The position numbers and the translations under genes are program-made. From an uncultured Oscillibacter sp. (lineage in GTDB: Bacteria > Bacillota > Clostridia > Oscillospirales > Oscillospiraceae), in contig UQUC01000017.1 in NCBI GenBank assembly GCA_900544105.1, positions 1 through 31,028 on the forward strand: 31,028 bases of DNA. The letters run 5' to 3'. Positions 6,546 through 14,924 of this stretch are shown in pieces (within the stretch, counting starts at the first letter, position 1; every line of letters starts with the position of its first letter). The notes beneath the pieces are model-generated. The model saw only the letters and a program-made list of their open reading frames with translations. It did not search any database and was not told where the DNA came from.

Positions 6546-9044
6546 TTACAGTTTTTTCAGATGCTTTCCGGCGGCCTTCAGCATCAGCTTCTTCGTACCG
6601 GTCTCAAAGGCTACCTCCGCCAAGGCGTCGCCGCCCATAGGTTTCACAGACACCACAGTGCCTTTGCCGAAAGCGGTGTGCTCCACCTGGTCTCCCTGAC
6701 TGAGCTGGATCAGTCCCACTGACGGAGCGGCGGGAGCGCTGCCCCGGCTGCTGGTACGGAGGGTCTGGGCCGCGGGTTTGGTGCTCTTGTAGGTATGAAC
6801 GCCGCCGCTGACATAACCGCCGGAACGTCCTGTCCCGCTGCTGTAAGCACTGCCGCCGAAGGAACCTCCGCCGAAGTCATCACCCCAGCGGTTTCCGCCG
6901 AAGCCGTCCTCGTCATAGGTGCCGAATTTCGGCTCCGGCTTGCTCTCCCAGCGCATATCCTCCGCCGGGATCTCATCTAAAAAGCGACTGGACTTGTTAG
7001 CACTGGTGCGGCCGTAGAGCATCCGCTGGCGGGCGTTGGTCATCACCAGCTTTTCCCGCGCGCGGGTCATGGCCACATAGCACAGCCGCCGTTCTTCCTC
7101 CAGCTCTTCCTCGTCATACATGGAGGCCGCGCCGGGGAAGATCCCCTCCTCCATGCCCACTACATACACCACCGGGAATTCCAAGCCCTTGGCAGAGTGA
7201 ATCGTCATCATGGTCACGCAGTTGTCATCCGCCTCCACGCTGTCCAGATCCGTGTACAGGGCGATCTCGTTCAGGAACCCGGACAGGGTGGCATCCTCTG
7301 GGTCCTGCTCCAAAAAGCCCAGAATGTTGGACTTCAATTCCTGCACGTTTTCAATACGGCCCCGGCTCTCCACATCCTTTTTCTCCTCCAGCGCCCGGAC
7401 GTAGCCGGTCTGGTTCAGGACTTCATCGTAAAATTCCGGCAGGGCCAGCGTCCCTCCGGCCCGACGCAGTCCGTCGATCAGGTCGGCGAACTTTGTCAGC
7501 TTGCCCGCCGCGGTTTTCAGCGTAGGGAACAGGTCCGCGTTGCGGATGATCTCGTAGATGGACGCCCCCTGCTCCGCTGCCAGCTCCGCCACCTTGTCCA
7601 TAGTGGTCGCGCCGATGCCCCTCGTGGGCGTATTGATGATGCGGCGGAGCCGCAGATCGTCCATAGGGTTATTCAGCACGCAGAGGTAGGCCAGCATATC
7701 CTTGACCTCGGCGCGGTCGAAGAACTTCATGCCGCCCACAACTTTATAGGGGATGGCGTTGCGCTTCAGGGCGTATTCCAGTGCGTTGGACTGGGCGTTC
7801 ATCCGGTAAAGGATGGCGGTATCCCGGAAGTTCCGTCCCCGGTTGACCCCCATGAGGATGTCCCCGGCCACGAAGTTTGCCTCGTCTCCCTCGTTGAAGC
7901 TGGTCTTTACCGTCACCACGTCGCCGCTGCCGTTATCCGTCCAGAGGGTCTTGCCCTTCCGTCCCTCGTTGTTCTTGATGACGGCGTTGGCGGCATCCAG
8001 AATGTGCTGGGTGGAGCGGTAATTCTGCTCCAGCCGAATGACCCGTGCGTCCTTGTACTGCTTTTCAAAGTTCAGAATATTCTCGATGTTGGCACCCCGG
8101 AACCGGTAGATGGACTGGTCGTCGTCACCCACCACGCAGAGGTTTCGGTGTCCCCCGGCCAGCAGGCCGGTGAGGAGATATTGCAGGTGGTTGGTGTCCT
8201 GATACTCGTCCACCAGCACATACCGGAACTTTTTCTGGTAGTAGTCCAGCACCTCCGGCTCCGTTTGCAGCAGCGTGACGGTGTGGTAAATGATGTCGTC
8301 AAAGTCCAGCGCGTTGGCGGTGCTGAGCTTTTGCTGATAGGCGGCGTAGATCTTGGCGATGCGGGTATTTTTCCAATCGTTTGCGGCTTCCGCCTTTTTA
8401 CGGAATACCTCCGGCCCCTCATAGCGGTCCTTGGAGGCGCTGATAGCGGAGAGAACGCTGCGGACGGGGAAGGTCTTTTCGTCCAGATTCTGCTCCTTCA
8501 GAATGTCCTTGACGACCCGCTTGGCGTCATCGGTATCGTAAATGGTGAAGTCCTTGTCAAAGCCAATGCGGTCAATGTCCCGCCGCAGGATGCGGACGCA
8601 GGCGGAGTGGAAGGTGGAGGCCCACACATCGTTGGCGGCGGGGCCAAGACGGGCCGCCAGCCGCTCCTTCAATTCTCCCGCCGCCTTATTGGTGAAGGTG
8701 ATGGCGATGATCTCCCAGGGCCGGGGGGCGTCCACGGCGCAGAGCCGGTGGACCCGGCGGACCTCGTCACCGTCGGGGTGGTCCGGGAAGTGCTCCAAAA
8801 AGTTCAGATCCTCCTCCGTGACCCAGTCGGGGACCTCGTCGCTGTCGCTGCCCCGGCCGTAAGTCAGCAGGTTGTAGACCCGCTGGATCAGCACCGTGGT
8901 CTTGCCAGACCCGGCGCCCGCCAGCAGCAGGAGGGGGCCCTCGGTGGTCATAGCTCCCTGACGCTGCATGGGGTTCAGCCGGGCCAGATCCCGGGCGATC
9001 ACCGCTTTCCGGGCGGTCACATATCGTTGTTCAAAATCAGTCAT
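6546..9044 (-). CDS. pcrA: ATP-dependent DNA helicase, UvrD/PcrA family
   Basis: A superfamily 1A 3'-to-5' helicase used in repair and replication-transcription conflict handling. Of its 832 residues the order is: motif I AGAGSGKTTVLIQRV (about 42-56), motif Ia ITFTNKAAGELKERL, ALDFDDII, motif II VDEYQDTNHLQ, motif III VVGDDDQSIYRFRGA, RLEQNYRST (motif IV), MTIHSAKGLEFP (motif V) and YVAMTRAREKL (motif VI). The C-terminus has a Gly/Ser-rich linker and a Tudor-like end (GDQVEHTAFGKGTVVSV) typical of PcrA. An insertion of about 45 acidic residues sits between motifs I and Ia. The start has GGAGAAC upstream. Confidence 0.96.
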   Translation of the reverse strand: MTDFEQRYVTARKAVIARDLARLNPMQRQGAMTTEGPLLLLAGAGSGKTTVLIQRVYNLLTYGRGSDSDEVPDWVTEEDLNFLEHFPDHPDGDEVRRVHRLCAVDAPRPWEIIAITFTNKAAGELKERLAARLGPAANDVWASTFHSACVRILRRDIDRIGFDKDFTIYDTDDAKRVVKDILKEQNLDEKTFPVRSVLSAISASKDRYEGPEVFRKKAEAANDWKNTRIAKIYAAYQQKLSTANALDFDDIIYHTVTLLQTEPEVLDYYQKKFRYVLVDEYQDTNHLQYLLTGLLAGGHRNLCVVGDDDQSIYRFRGANIENILNFEKQYKDARVIRLEQNYRSTQHILDAANAVIKNNEGRKGKTLWTDNGSGDVVTVKTSFNEGDEANFVAGDILMGVNRGRNFRDTAILYRMNAQSNALEYALKRNAIPYKVVGGMKFFDRAEVKDMLAYLCVLNNPMDDLRLRRIINTPTRGIGATTMDKVAELAAEQGASIYEIIRNADLFPTLKTAAGKLTKFADLIDGLRRAGGTLALPEFYDEVLNQTGYVRALEEKKDVESRGRIENVQELKSNILGFLEQDPEDATLSGFLNEIALYTDLDSVEADDNCVTMMTIHSAKGLEFPVVYVVGMEEGIFPGAASMYDEEELEEERRLCYVAMTRAREKLVMTNARQRMLYGRTSANKSSRFLDEIPAEDMRWESKPEPKFGTYDEDGFGGNRWGDDFGGGSFGGSAYSSGTGRSGGYVSGGVHTYKSTKPAAQTLRTSSRGSAPAAPSVGLIQLSQGDQVEHTAFGKGTVVSVKPMGGDALAEVAFETGTKKLMLKAAGKHLKKL

Positions 9045-9083
9045 ACTGTTCTCCGTTCTCTCTGTTTTCTCAAACTGACCTCT

Positions 9084-9112
9084 ATTTTACGGCAAAAAGC
9101 GATCGCGGTCAA
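9084..9112 (-). promoter_or_regulatory. Promoter of pcrA
   Basis: On the minus strand TTGACC and TAAAAT with 17 bases between, about 40 bases before the pcrA start. Confidence 0.6.
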
Positions 9113-9160
9113 CGGCGGAACCGCCGATTTTTCCGTATCCGTTTTGTAACCAAATCAAGG

Positions 9161-9210
9161 TTGACATTTGTCTACCTTTTTGCTACGCTGATGGTGTAAG
9201 AGGTAGACAA
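9161..9210 (+). promoter_or_regulatory. Promoter and operator of the blaI-blaR1 operon
   Basis: TTGACA (9161-9166), a 17-base spacer and an extended -10 TGC-TACGCT (9181-9189) form a strong promoter. Two perfectly complementary ten-base arms, TTGTCTACCT (9168-9177) and AGGTAGACAA (9201-9210), flank the -10 region. BlaI-family repressors bind dyads that cover their own promoters, so this is a likely autoregulatory operator, although each arm might also be one half of a separate, weaker dyad. Confidence 0.65.
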
Positions 9211-9233
9211 CTGTATACCAAGCGAGGTGCACC

Positions 9234-9602
9234 ATGAAAATTGATCTCTCCAACAGCGAATGGAAGCTGATGAACCGCCTGTGGCAGACCGCCCCCATGA
9301 CCATCACGGAGCTGACCGCTGCCTTGCGGGAAGACACCGGCTGGTCGAAAAACACGGTCATCACCATGCTCTCCCGTCTGGAGGGCAAGGAGGCTGTCCG
9401 CCACGAGGAAGGCCGTCGGGCCAAACTGTATTTCCCCGCCGTGGACCGGGAGGACGCCATTGAATCAGAAACCGAGACCTTTTTGGATAAGATCGGCGGG
9501 CTGGGCCTGCTGATGAGCGCCATGGTGGAAAAAAACGCCCTGACAGAAAACGACATCGCGGAGCTGTCCGCCATTTTGGAGAAAGCGGGTGGAAAACTAT
9601 GA
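9234..9602 (+). CDS. BlaI/MecI/CopY family transcriptional repressor
   Basis: A 122-residue winged-helix repressor of the BlaI/MecI type, which binds as a dimer and is removed by proteolysis when the partner sensor is activated. Seen: LSNSEWKLMNRLWQ at the N-terminus, recognition region GWSKNTVITMLSRLEGK, wing RRAKLYFPAV, then a dimerisation helix ending ILEKAGGKL. A dyad sits over its promoter. Its stop overlaps the start of the M56 sensor-protease by four bases (ATGA), the classic blaI-blaR1 arrangement. No beta-lactamase gene follows, so the target signal may not be a beta-lactam. Confidence 0.93.
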   Translation: MKIDLSNSEWKLMNRLWQTAPMTITELTAALREDTGWSKNTVITMLSRLEGKEAVRHEEGRRAKLYFPAVDREDAIESETETFLDKIGGLGLLMSAMVEKNALTENDIAELSAILEKAGGKL

Positions 9603-12600
9603 AAGAGATCCTGTTGACTTCTTCCGTTCTGATCCTTGCCCTGCTGCTTTTGCGGCTGCTGTTCCGAAAAACCATCTCCCGCCGGGTGCAGTACGCCCTG
9701 TGGGGGCTGGTGGCACTGCGGCTGCTGGTGCCGGTCAGCCTGCCCGCCATGGAGCACAACGTCCTGACGGCGGCGGAGCCGGTGACGACCCGGATCACCG
9801 CCCCGGCCCTGTATGTGACCCCCTATCGGGAGACTATTGTCTCCGCCCCGCCGGGCGTCTTCCAAACCCCCGCCCCCTATCAGTTCTTCCGGGTGGACAC
9901 CGCCACAGAGGACAGCACCGTGACGTTTACCGACGGGAAAAATATCACCCATTCCATCGAGTATAAAAGTCAGATCCCTCTGACCCCCGTTCTGAAAGCC
10001 GTCTGGCACGCCGGGATGGTTGTCATGGCGGCGTGGTTCCTGCTTGCGAACCTCCGCTTCATGCTCCGTCTCCGCCGGAGCCGGAGACCCTACCCGGTGG
10101 AAAACTGCCCCTATCCGGTGTATCTGACGGCGGATCTGCCCTCCCCCTGTCTGTTCGGCCTGTTTCACCCTGCCGTCTACCTGACCCCTGCCGCCGTGGA
10201 GTCCCCGGAGACCCTGCGGCATGTTCTGATCCACGAGACCACCCACGCCCGCCATCTGGACCCACTGTGGAGCCTGCTGCGGTGCGTGTGTCTGGTGGTG
10301 TACTGGTTCGACCCGCTGGTGTGGGTCGCCGCCATCGTCTCCCGCCGGGACTGCGAGCTGGCCTGTGACGAGGGCGCGCTGCGGCAACTGGGAGAATCGG
10401 AGCGCATCCCTTATGGTCAAACGCTGCTGCGGCTGATCCCCGTGGCCGGACGGCCGGAAAGCCCCATGCTCTCCGCCACCACCATGACGGCGGGAAAGCG
10501 GGAATTGAAGGATCGTGTCACCCGCATCGCGGAAAACCGCCGCACCGTGGGCGTCGCTCTGCTGGCGGTGGTGACCGCCGCCGCGCTGGTATGCGTCCTC
10601 ACCTTCACCGGGGCAAAGCCCGCCGCGCGGCCTCTGTCCGGCGAGGAGCTGTCCGGGTACGCGCTGGCGTTCAACACCGCTGACCGCTGGCAGGACTCTG
10701 CCGGGAACGACTGCGCCCTCCGTCCCGTCCAGTTTTTGACCTCCGTCTATGACGATCCCATGAAGATCGATATGTATCACCTGTTTTACAACGGCGTTTC
10801 ACCGGAACAGCCGATTTCTGCCGCGGAACGGCAAGAGCTGGTGGACACCTGCTATGACGGCTATGACCCGGAGGTGGATCTCATCAAAATCACCGCGGAG
10901 CAGGCGGATCATGTTCTGGTGCGCTGGGTCGATCTGACTCTGGCAGAAACCGACGCGCTGAGTATGGGCAGCTTTGCCTATCTTGCAAATTATGACGCCT
11001 ATTACCACTTCCACGGAGACACCAACGCCCTCAGTGATGTCTGCTTCTATGCCGGGGAGCGGAGCGGCGATACCGTGACCCTCTACTATCAGCCGGAGCA
11101 GTGCGGCGCGCAGCTCATGGATACCGCCGGTTCCGGGGAGGAGGTCTGGGCCAAGGTCACTGTGGCCCCCCAGCCGGACGGCGGCTTCCAGTTCCGCTCC
11201 AACCAGCTTTGCGCCCGGCCGGACGCTCTGCTGTCCTCCCGCCCCTTGACCGGCGAGGAGCTGGCCTTTTTCAACACGCAGTTTTTCAACAGTCAGGCTA
11301 CCAACGAATCCGGCGGCGTACAGGTCACGCTCCACAACCAATTTCTCACCTGCCTGTATGCCGGCCCACAGGACATCAACCTGTTCGACCTGTTCTACAA
11401 CGGTGTCGATACCTGGGAAGCGCCCAGTCAGGCGGAGCTGGAGCAGCTGGGCGTGTTAGCGGAGGATGGCAGTCAGATCTGCGCTACTTATAAGCTGACC
11501 ACGGCGGCTATGGACGCCTTTCTGCTGAAAAACACCGGCCTGACGCTGGCCCAGACCAACAAGGTGGATCTGGACGCGTTTGACTACCTGCCGGACTATG
11601 ACGCCTACTATCTGACCAAGGGCGACACCAACTACCGCTCTGTCACCTTTACCGGCGGCGAGCGGGAGGGCAGCTATATCCGGCTTTACTGGAAAGATTT
11701 TTACTACGGCGGCGAAACCAACGAGTGCGTCACTCTGCTGGACCGGGGGGACGGGCAATACTGGTTCGTGTCCCACCTGCTGCTGGACGGCGACGTGCCC
11801 TCCGCCTTTGCCTACCCGGAGGAGGAACCGTGGCTGACGATCCCTCTGGATGGTCTGCGGGCTTATGAACCGCAAAAAATGGCGCTTGCCCGCCATTCTG
11901 ATGACTGCACCCAGCGGGGAGCCGGCTTCATCATTGACAGCGATGATGGCAATGACGAGCACTCCATCCGGATCTACCATTCTGCTGACGGCAATGTCTA
12001 CGCGGCGGTCATGCAGGCCGAAGCCGCCGGTCGGAACGGTATGGTGGAGTGGGAGGCTGACGTATTTTTCACCGTCCCGGCACTGGACGGCTGGAACGAT
12101 GCCAACGATGTTCGGCTGTTCTTCTTCCACGATCTGCTGGGTCACAGCGGCTTTACGGTGTCCTATTCGGACTATCTCACCGGCGGGCCGGGACGGGGCG
12201 GTTACATCGGCACCGTCACGGATTACTACTATCTGGACAACAGCGGAACTCCCTACCTGCTGGCCCGTGCCAAGGGGGATGCCCAGCTCATCGACCTGAA
12301 TGGGGACGGTGCGTTGGAGCTGTGCGCCGCCTCTGGCGTTTCCGGGCAGATCTTCTTCCTGCGGGACAACCGGTATTACGAAGCCGACGTCAAGGCTCTT
12401 TTGCAGAACGCCTGGCCGGAAATGAACTACTGGGATCACGCCAGCTGGGATCTCAACTACCGCCGCCTGACCGTCCGCGGCTCTGTGTCCATGCCCGAAT
12501 GGGCCACGACGGAGCATCCCCAGCCCAACGCCGATTTCATCCGCTATCTCTACTATCAGGACGGGGAGCTGCTGGTCTACAAGCCCGATAAGGACGGCCA

Positions 12601-13690
12601 GACAGCGGATCACGCGGTCGGAACGCCCGATGTACCGGAGCCTGTTCTGGCCGCAGCCAAGGCCACCGTGCAGAAAGCCTATCAGAACTACAAAACCATC
12701 GGATACGATTCCGGCGCCGACCTTGATAACTGGCGGGTGGAGTATCTGACAGAGTCGTGGCGCCGGGCCTATCCCAACGGGTCGCTCATCGCCTATGACC
12801 TGAATTACGAGTACCACGCCCAAAAGCCCGCCAACGTTATGCTGGCAGGCGGGGCCTATGTGGACGAGGACGGCTGGCTCATGCCGGACTACCCCTACTG
12901 CCACTATCTGTTTTTCATCGAGCGGGACGGTCAATACACCTTCCTTGAGGAACAGATGATTAATGACGGCGGTCCCGGCTCGAAGGTATTTGACGCGGAG
13001 ATGCAGCGCTGGGCGGTGGAACTGGGGTTGTCCTCCGTGGTGGATACCACGCCGGAGGAATTGCTGCACCAGCTTTACGACGGCATGGGCGGCCAATTCC
13101 TGACCCAGCTCAGTGAGATGAGCGAGGCAGACCGGCAAACCGTATGCCAGAAGCTGGACACCATCCTGCAAGGGGGAACGGCGGAGCAGCAGAGCCTCTA
13201 TCTGGATGCGGTGCAGACCATGGCGTGGTGTTCTCACTCCTTTGACGGCGCTCAGTGGGAGGCCTACGACTACTTTCTGGAGCATTCCGCCCGCTCGTCT
13301 CAGGCGGCTCAGCAAGCCCAGTCGATCATGGACGCGCTGGTGGCAGAGGGAACGATCACATTAGAATACTGGGAAAACGGCTCCGTGAACACACGTGCGC
13401 TGGACCCGACCCAAGGCGTGACGCCCCTGCGGGCCACCGCCTTTTCCGACAGCTTTTTCTGGGCAGAGGCCGCCCCCGTCGAGGACGGCGCTCTGCCAGA
13501 GCCGAAGCTGACCCTATCCTCCCGGAACGATGACATCACCGTTACCGTCTGGAGGCCTTGCCCGCAGGTCTGCTGCGTATATCAGGGCCGAACCTATGTA
13601 TTCCTGGCGGCAGGCACCTCCACAGGCTTCGATGGGGACCATCCCTTCACCTATCTGCGGAAATGGTACGATGATGCCAAAGCACAGTGA
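9599..13690 (+). CDS. BlaR1-like M56 membrane metallopeptidase with giant extracytoplasmic region
   Basis: Signal-transducing membrane protease of the BlaR1/MecR1 type, expected to inactivate the BlaI-like repressor encoded just before it. Membrane segments lie at about residues 5-22, 35-52 and 134-158; the cytosolic zinc protease motif is H212-E-T-T-H216 in HETTHARHLDPLW, with a later acidic ligand region CELACDEGAL; a last membrane helix is at about 318-338. BlaR1 has a penicillin-binding sensor of about 250 residues after that; here about 1,020 residues follow and no penicillin-binding SxxK/SxN/KTG arrangement was recognised. This region contains two copies of a domain of about 200 residues (from P345 and P549), a DLNGDG calcium-loop-like motif, and a C-terminal part I cannot assign. 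Total length of 1,363 is more than twice the family norm. The ligand is unknown. Confidence 0.85.
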   Translation: MKEILLTSSVLILALLLLRLLFRKTISRRVQYALWGLVALRLLVPVSLPAMEHNVLTAAEPVTTRITAPALYVTPYRETIVSAPPGVFQTPAPYQFFRVDTATEDSTVTFTDGKNITHSIEYKSQIPLTPVLKAVWHAGMVVMAAWFLLANLRFMLRLRRSRRPYPVENCPYPVYLTADLPSPCLFGLFHPAVYLTPAAVESPETLRHVLIHETTHARHLDPLWSLLRCVCLVVYWFDPLVWVAAIVSRRDCELACDEGALRQLGESERIPYGQTLLRLIPVAGRPESPMLSATTMTAGKRELKDRVTRIAENRRTVGVALLAVVTAAALVCVLTFTGAKPAARPLSGEELSGYALAFNTADRWQDSAGNDCALRPVQFLTSVYDDPMKIDMYHLFYNGVSPEQPISAAERQELVDTCYDGYDPEVDLIKITAEQADHVLVRWVDLTLAETDALSMGSFAYLANYDAYYHFHGDTNALSDVCFYAGERSGDTVTLYYQPEQCGAQLMDTAGSGEEVWAKVTVAPQPDGGFQFRSNQLCARPDALLSSRPLTGEELAFFNTQFFNSQATNESGGVQVTLHNQFLTCLYAGPQDINLFDLFYNGVDTWEAPSQAELEQLGVLAEDGSQICATYKLTTAAMDAFLLKNTGLTLAQTNKVDLDAFDYLPDYDAYYLTKGDTNYRSVTFTGGEREGSYIRLYWKDFYYGGETNECVTLLDRGDGQYWFVSHLLLDGDVPSAFAYPEEEPWLTIPLDGLRAYEPQKMALARHSDDCTQRGAGFIIDSDDGNDEHSIRIYHSADGNVYAAVMQAEAAGRNGMVEWEADVFFTVPALDGWNDANDVRLFFFHDLLGHSGFTVSYSDYLTGGPGRGGYIGTVTDYYYLDNSGTPYLLARAKGDAQLIDLNGDGALELCAASGVSGQIFFLRDNRYYEADVKALLQNAWPEMNYWDHASWDLNYRRLTVRGSVSMPEWATTEHPQPNADFIRYLYYQDGELLVYKPDKDGQTADHAVGTPDVPEPVLAAAKATVQKAYQNYKTIGYDSGADLDNWRVEYLTESWRRAYPNGSLIAYDLNYEYHAQKPANVMLAGGAYVDEDGWLMPDYPYCHYLFFIERDGQYTFLEEQMINDGGPGSKVFDAEMQRWAVELGLSSVVDTTPEELLHQLYDGMGGQFLTQLSEMSEADRQTVCQKLDTILQGGTAEQQSLYLDAVQTMAWCSHSFDGAQWEAYDYFLEHSARSSQAAQQAQSIMDALVAEGTITLEYWENGSVNTRALDPTQGVTPLRATAFSDSFFWAEAAPVEDGALPEPKLTLSSRNDDITVTVWRPCPQVCCVYQGRTYVFLAAGTSTGFDGDHPFTYLRKWYDDAKAQ
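10631..11818 (+). repeat. Tandem duplicated sensor domain within the M56 protein
   Basis: Two diverged copies of about 200 codons begin at 10631 (P345) and 11243 (P549). Paired segments are PLSGEEL/PLTGEEL, HLFYNGVS/DLFYNGVD, DLTLAETDAL/GLTLAQTNKV and NYDAYYHFHGDTN/DYDAYYLTKGDTN, followed by a strand-rich stretch with YAGERSG/TGGEREG. The duplication is visible in the protein, not as a DNA repeat, so it is old. Confidence 0.8.
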
Positions 13691-13769
13691 TCTCCTTACG
13701 TCTGTGGGGCTGAAATTTTTCTCCTGGAAAATTTAAGAAATACGAAACATTTCCATTCTTTAAACCGTC

Positions 13770-13775
13770 TATAAT
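13770..13775 (+). promoter_or_regulatory. Possible -10 element for the deacetylase gene
   Basis: A perfect TATAAT lies 88 bases before the deacetylase start, but no good -35 hexamer is found at 16-18 bases. It may be a weak or activated promoter. The rest of the 173-base gap after the M56 gene shows nothing else clear. Confidence 0.35.
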
Positions 13776-13863
13776 GGTAAAGTGATTTTCCGCGGTGGAA
13801 GGTCCTGTGCGCCGCCTTTCAAAAATACGCTCCTACCGCAATGGGAGAAAAGGAAGTATCTTA

Positions 13864-14667
13864 ATGAAACATCTGTGTTCCCGCGCCGTTGTTCCCTTAG
13901 TGATGCTGCTTCTGTCCGCCGTCCTCTGCGTATATGTCTACCGGATGCCGGGATCCGTGGCAGACCCGCTGCCGATCCTCATGTATCACCACATGGTCCC
14001 GGATGGGCAGGACTGCAATGACATGACCGTGACCCCCGGCAAATTCCGCTCCGACTTGGAGACCGTTCTGGCGATGGGCTATACACCTGTGCTGCCCCGG
14101 GAATTGGCCGCCGGGGACGCCCTGCCGGAAAAGCCCATCCTCATCACCTTTGATGACGGCTACCGCAGCAATTACGATCTGGTGTACCCCATTTTGCAGG
14201 AATACGGCGTGAAAGCCTGCATTTCCATCATCGTCCTCATGCCGGATCTGCCTTCGGACAACTTCTGCACCTGGGGCCAGCTGCGGGAAATGGCGGCCTC
14301 CGGCCTGGTGGAGATCGGCTCCCACAGCTACCGGCTCCACAACTTAGGCGGCTACGGCGGCAATTTTGAGTCCGGCGGGACCAATGGCGTGGAGCGCCGC
14401 CCCAATGAGTCCGACGCGGATTTTCAGACCCGTGTGCTGGATGACATCCAGTTGAGCCATGACCGGATCGCCGAGGAGCTGGGCGGCGTCACCTGCTTCG
14501 CCTATCCCTTTGGCTGCTCCGACCCGGATGCCAAAGCATTGGTGGACAAATTGTTCCCGGTGACCCTGATGACCACGCCCAAATGTGCCGATCTATCCAA
14601 GGGCCTCCACGATCTGCCCCGGTACACCGTTACCATGAAAACTGATCTGGGAAAGCTCCTGCGCTGA
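13864..14667 (+). CDS. Polysaccharide deacetylase, membrane-anchored (CE4/NodB)
   Basis: Predicted extracytoplasmic hydrolase that removes acetyl groups from a glycan such as peptidoglycan or a surface polysaccharide. A hydrophobic N-terminal segment (about residues 8-25) is a signal or membrane anchor. The NodB domain shows ILMYHHM near residue 40, the metal/catalytic motif ITFDDGYRSN (TFDD), and the second motif IGSHSYRLHN that supplies the histidine ligands; FAYPFGCSD is a later conserved block. Of 267 residues, nearly all is the catalytic domain. The start at 13864 follows AAAGGAAG at good spacing. It sits behind the BlaI/M56 operon but probably has its own promoter and terminator. Substrate is not known. 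Confidence 0.93.
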   Translation: MKHLCSRAVVPLVMLLLSAVLCVYVYRMPGSVADPLPILMYHHMVPDGQDCNDMTVTPGKFRSDLETVLAMGYTPVLPRELAAGDALPEKPILITFDDGYRSNYDLVYPILQEYGVKACISIIVLMPDLPSDNFCTWGQLREMAASGLVEIGSHSYRLHNLGGYGGNFESGGTNGVERRPNESDADFQTRVLDDIQLSHDRIAEELGGVTCFAYPFGCSDPDAKALVDKLFPVTLMTTPKCADLSKGLHDLPRYTVTMKTDLGKLLR

Positions 14668-14680
14668 CCATACACCGACC

Positions 14681-14713
14681 TCCCGCCTGCGTATAAACGC
14701 AGGCGGGATTTTT
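14681..14713 (+). terminator. Terminator of the deacetylase gene
   Basis: A 12-bp perfect stem (14681-14692 with 14697-14708), ATAA loop and five T, 13 bases after the stop. Confidence 0.9.
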
Positions 14714-14777
14714 GTTTTCATCTGAAGTCATTTTCCCCTCGCGGCGTTTTTTTACTGTGGGCGCCGTCATTCTTCCC

Positions 14778-14806
14778 TTGACTTTCTGTCAGCAAAGCTT
14801 TAAAAT
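14778..14806 (+). promoter_or_regulatory. Promoter of the NSS transporter gene
   Basis: TTGACT and TAAAAT with exactly 17 bases between. Transcription would begin near 14813, giving a leader of about 112 bases. Confidence 0.75.
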
Positions 14807-14814
14807 AGTAAAGT

Positions 14815-14903
14815 AATCTCTCTGTGAGAGATTTGTTTTCCCCCGGAAGTCCGGGATCAGATAGAAGCCGATAGCGCGGGCCCCGATCCCGCGCGGTTTT
14901 TTT
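14815..14903 (+). promoter_or_regulatory. Structured leader with an attenuator-like terminator
   Basis: Three hairpins follow the predicted start: 14815-14821 with 14827-14833; CCCGG 14842-14846 with CCGGG 14851-14855; and GCGCGGG 14874-14880 with CCCGCGC 14888-14894 followed, after GG, by seven T. GGGATC (14853-14858) can instead pair with GATCCC (14885-14890), which would break both the second hairpin and the terminator. This is the logic of a transcription attenuator or riboswitch. I do not recognise a known ligand-binding class, nor T-box motifs, nor a leader peptide. Confidence 0.55.
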
Positions 14904-14924
14904 ACGGCTGGATGGGAGAAGATC

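Noticed and set aside
7197..9149. Long plus-strand open frame of 650 codons opposite pcrA
   Set aside because: It exists because of the GC-rich codon pattern of pcrA; the sequence is low in recognisable motifs and crosses the pcrA promoter.
11456..13315. Minus-strand open frame of 619 codons opposite the M56 gene
   Set aside because: Antisense shadow of the sensor region; no start site or family pattern.
9234..13690. True beta-lactam resistance operon
   Set aside because: The regulator pair is of BlaI/BlaR1 type, but there is no beta-lactamase or mecA-like gene and no recognised penicillin-binding sensor.
14813..14924. Glycine, lysine or T-box riboswitch for the NSS gene
   Set aside because: I looked for the T-box GGTGG-type motif and typical glycine-aptamer repeats and found neither, so no class is named.
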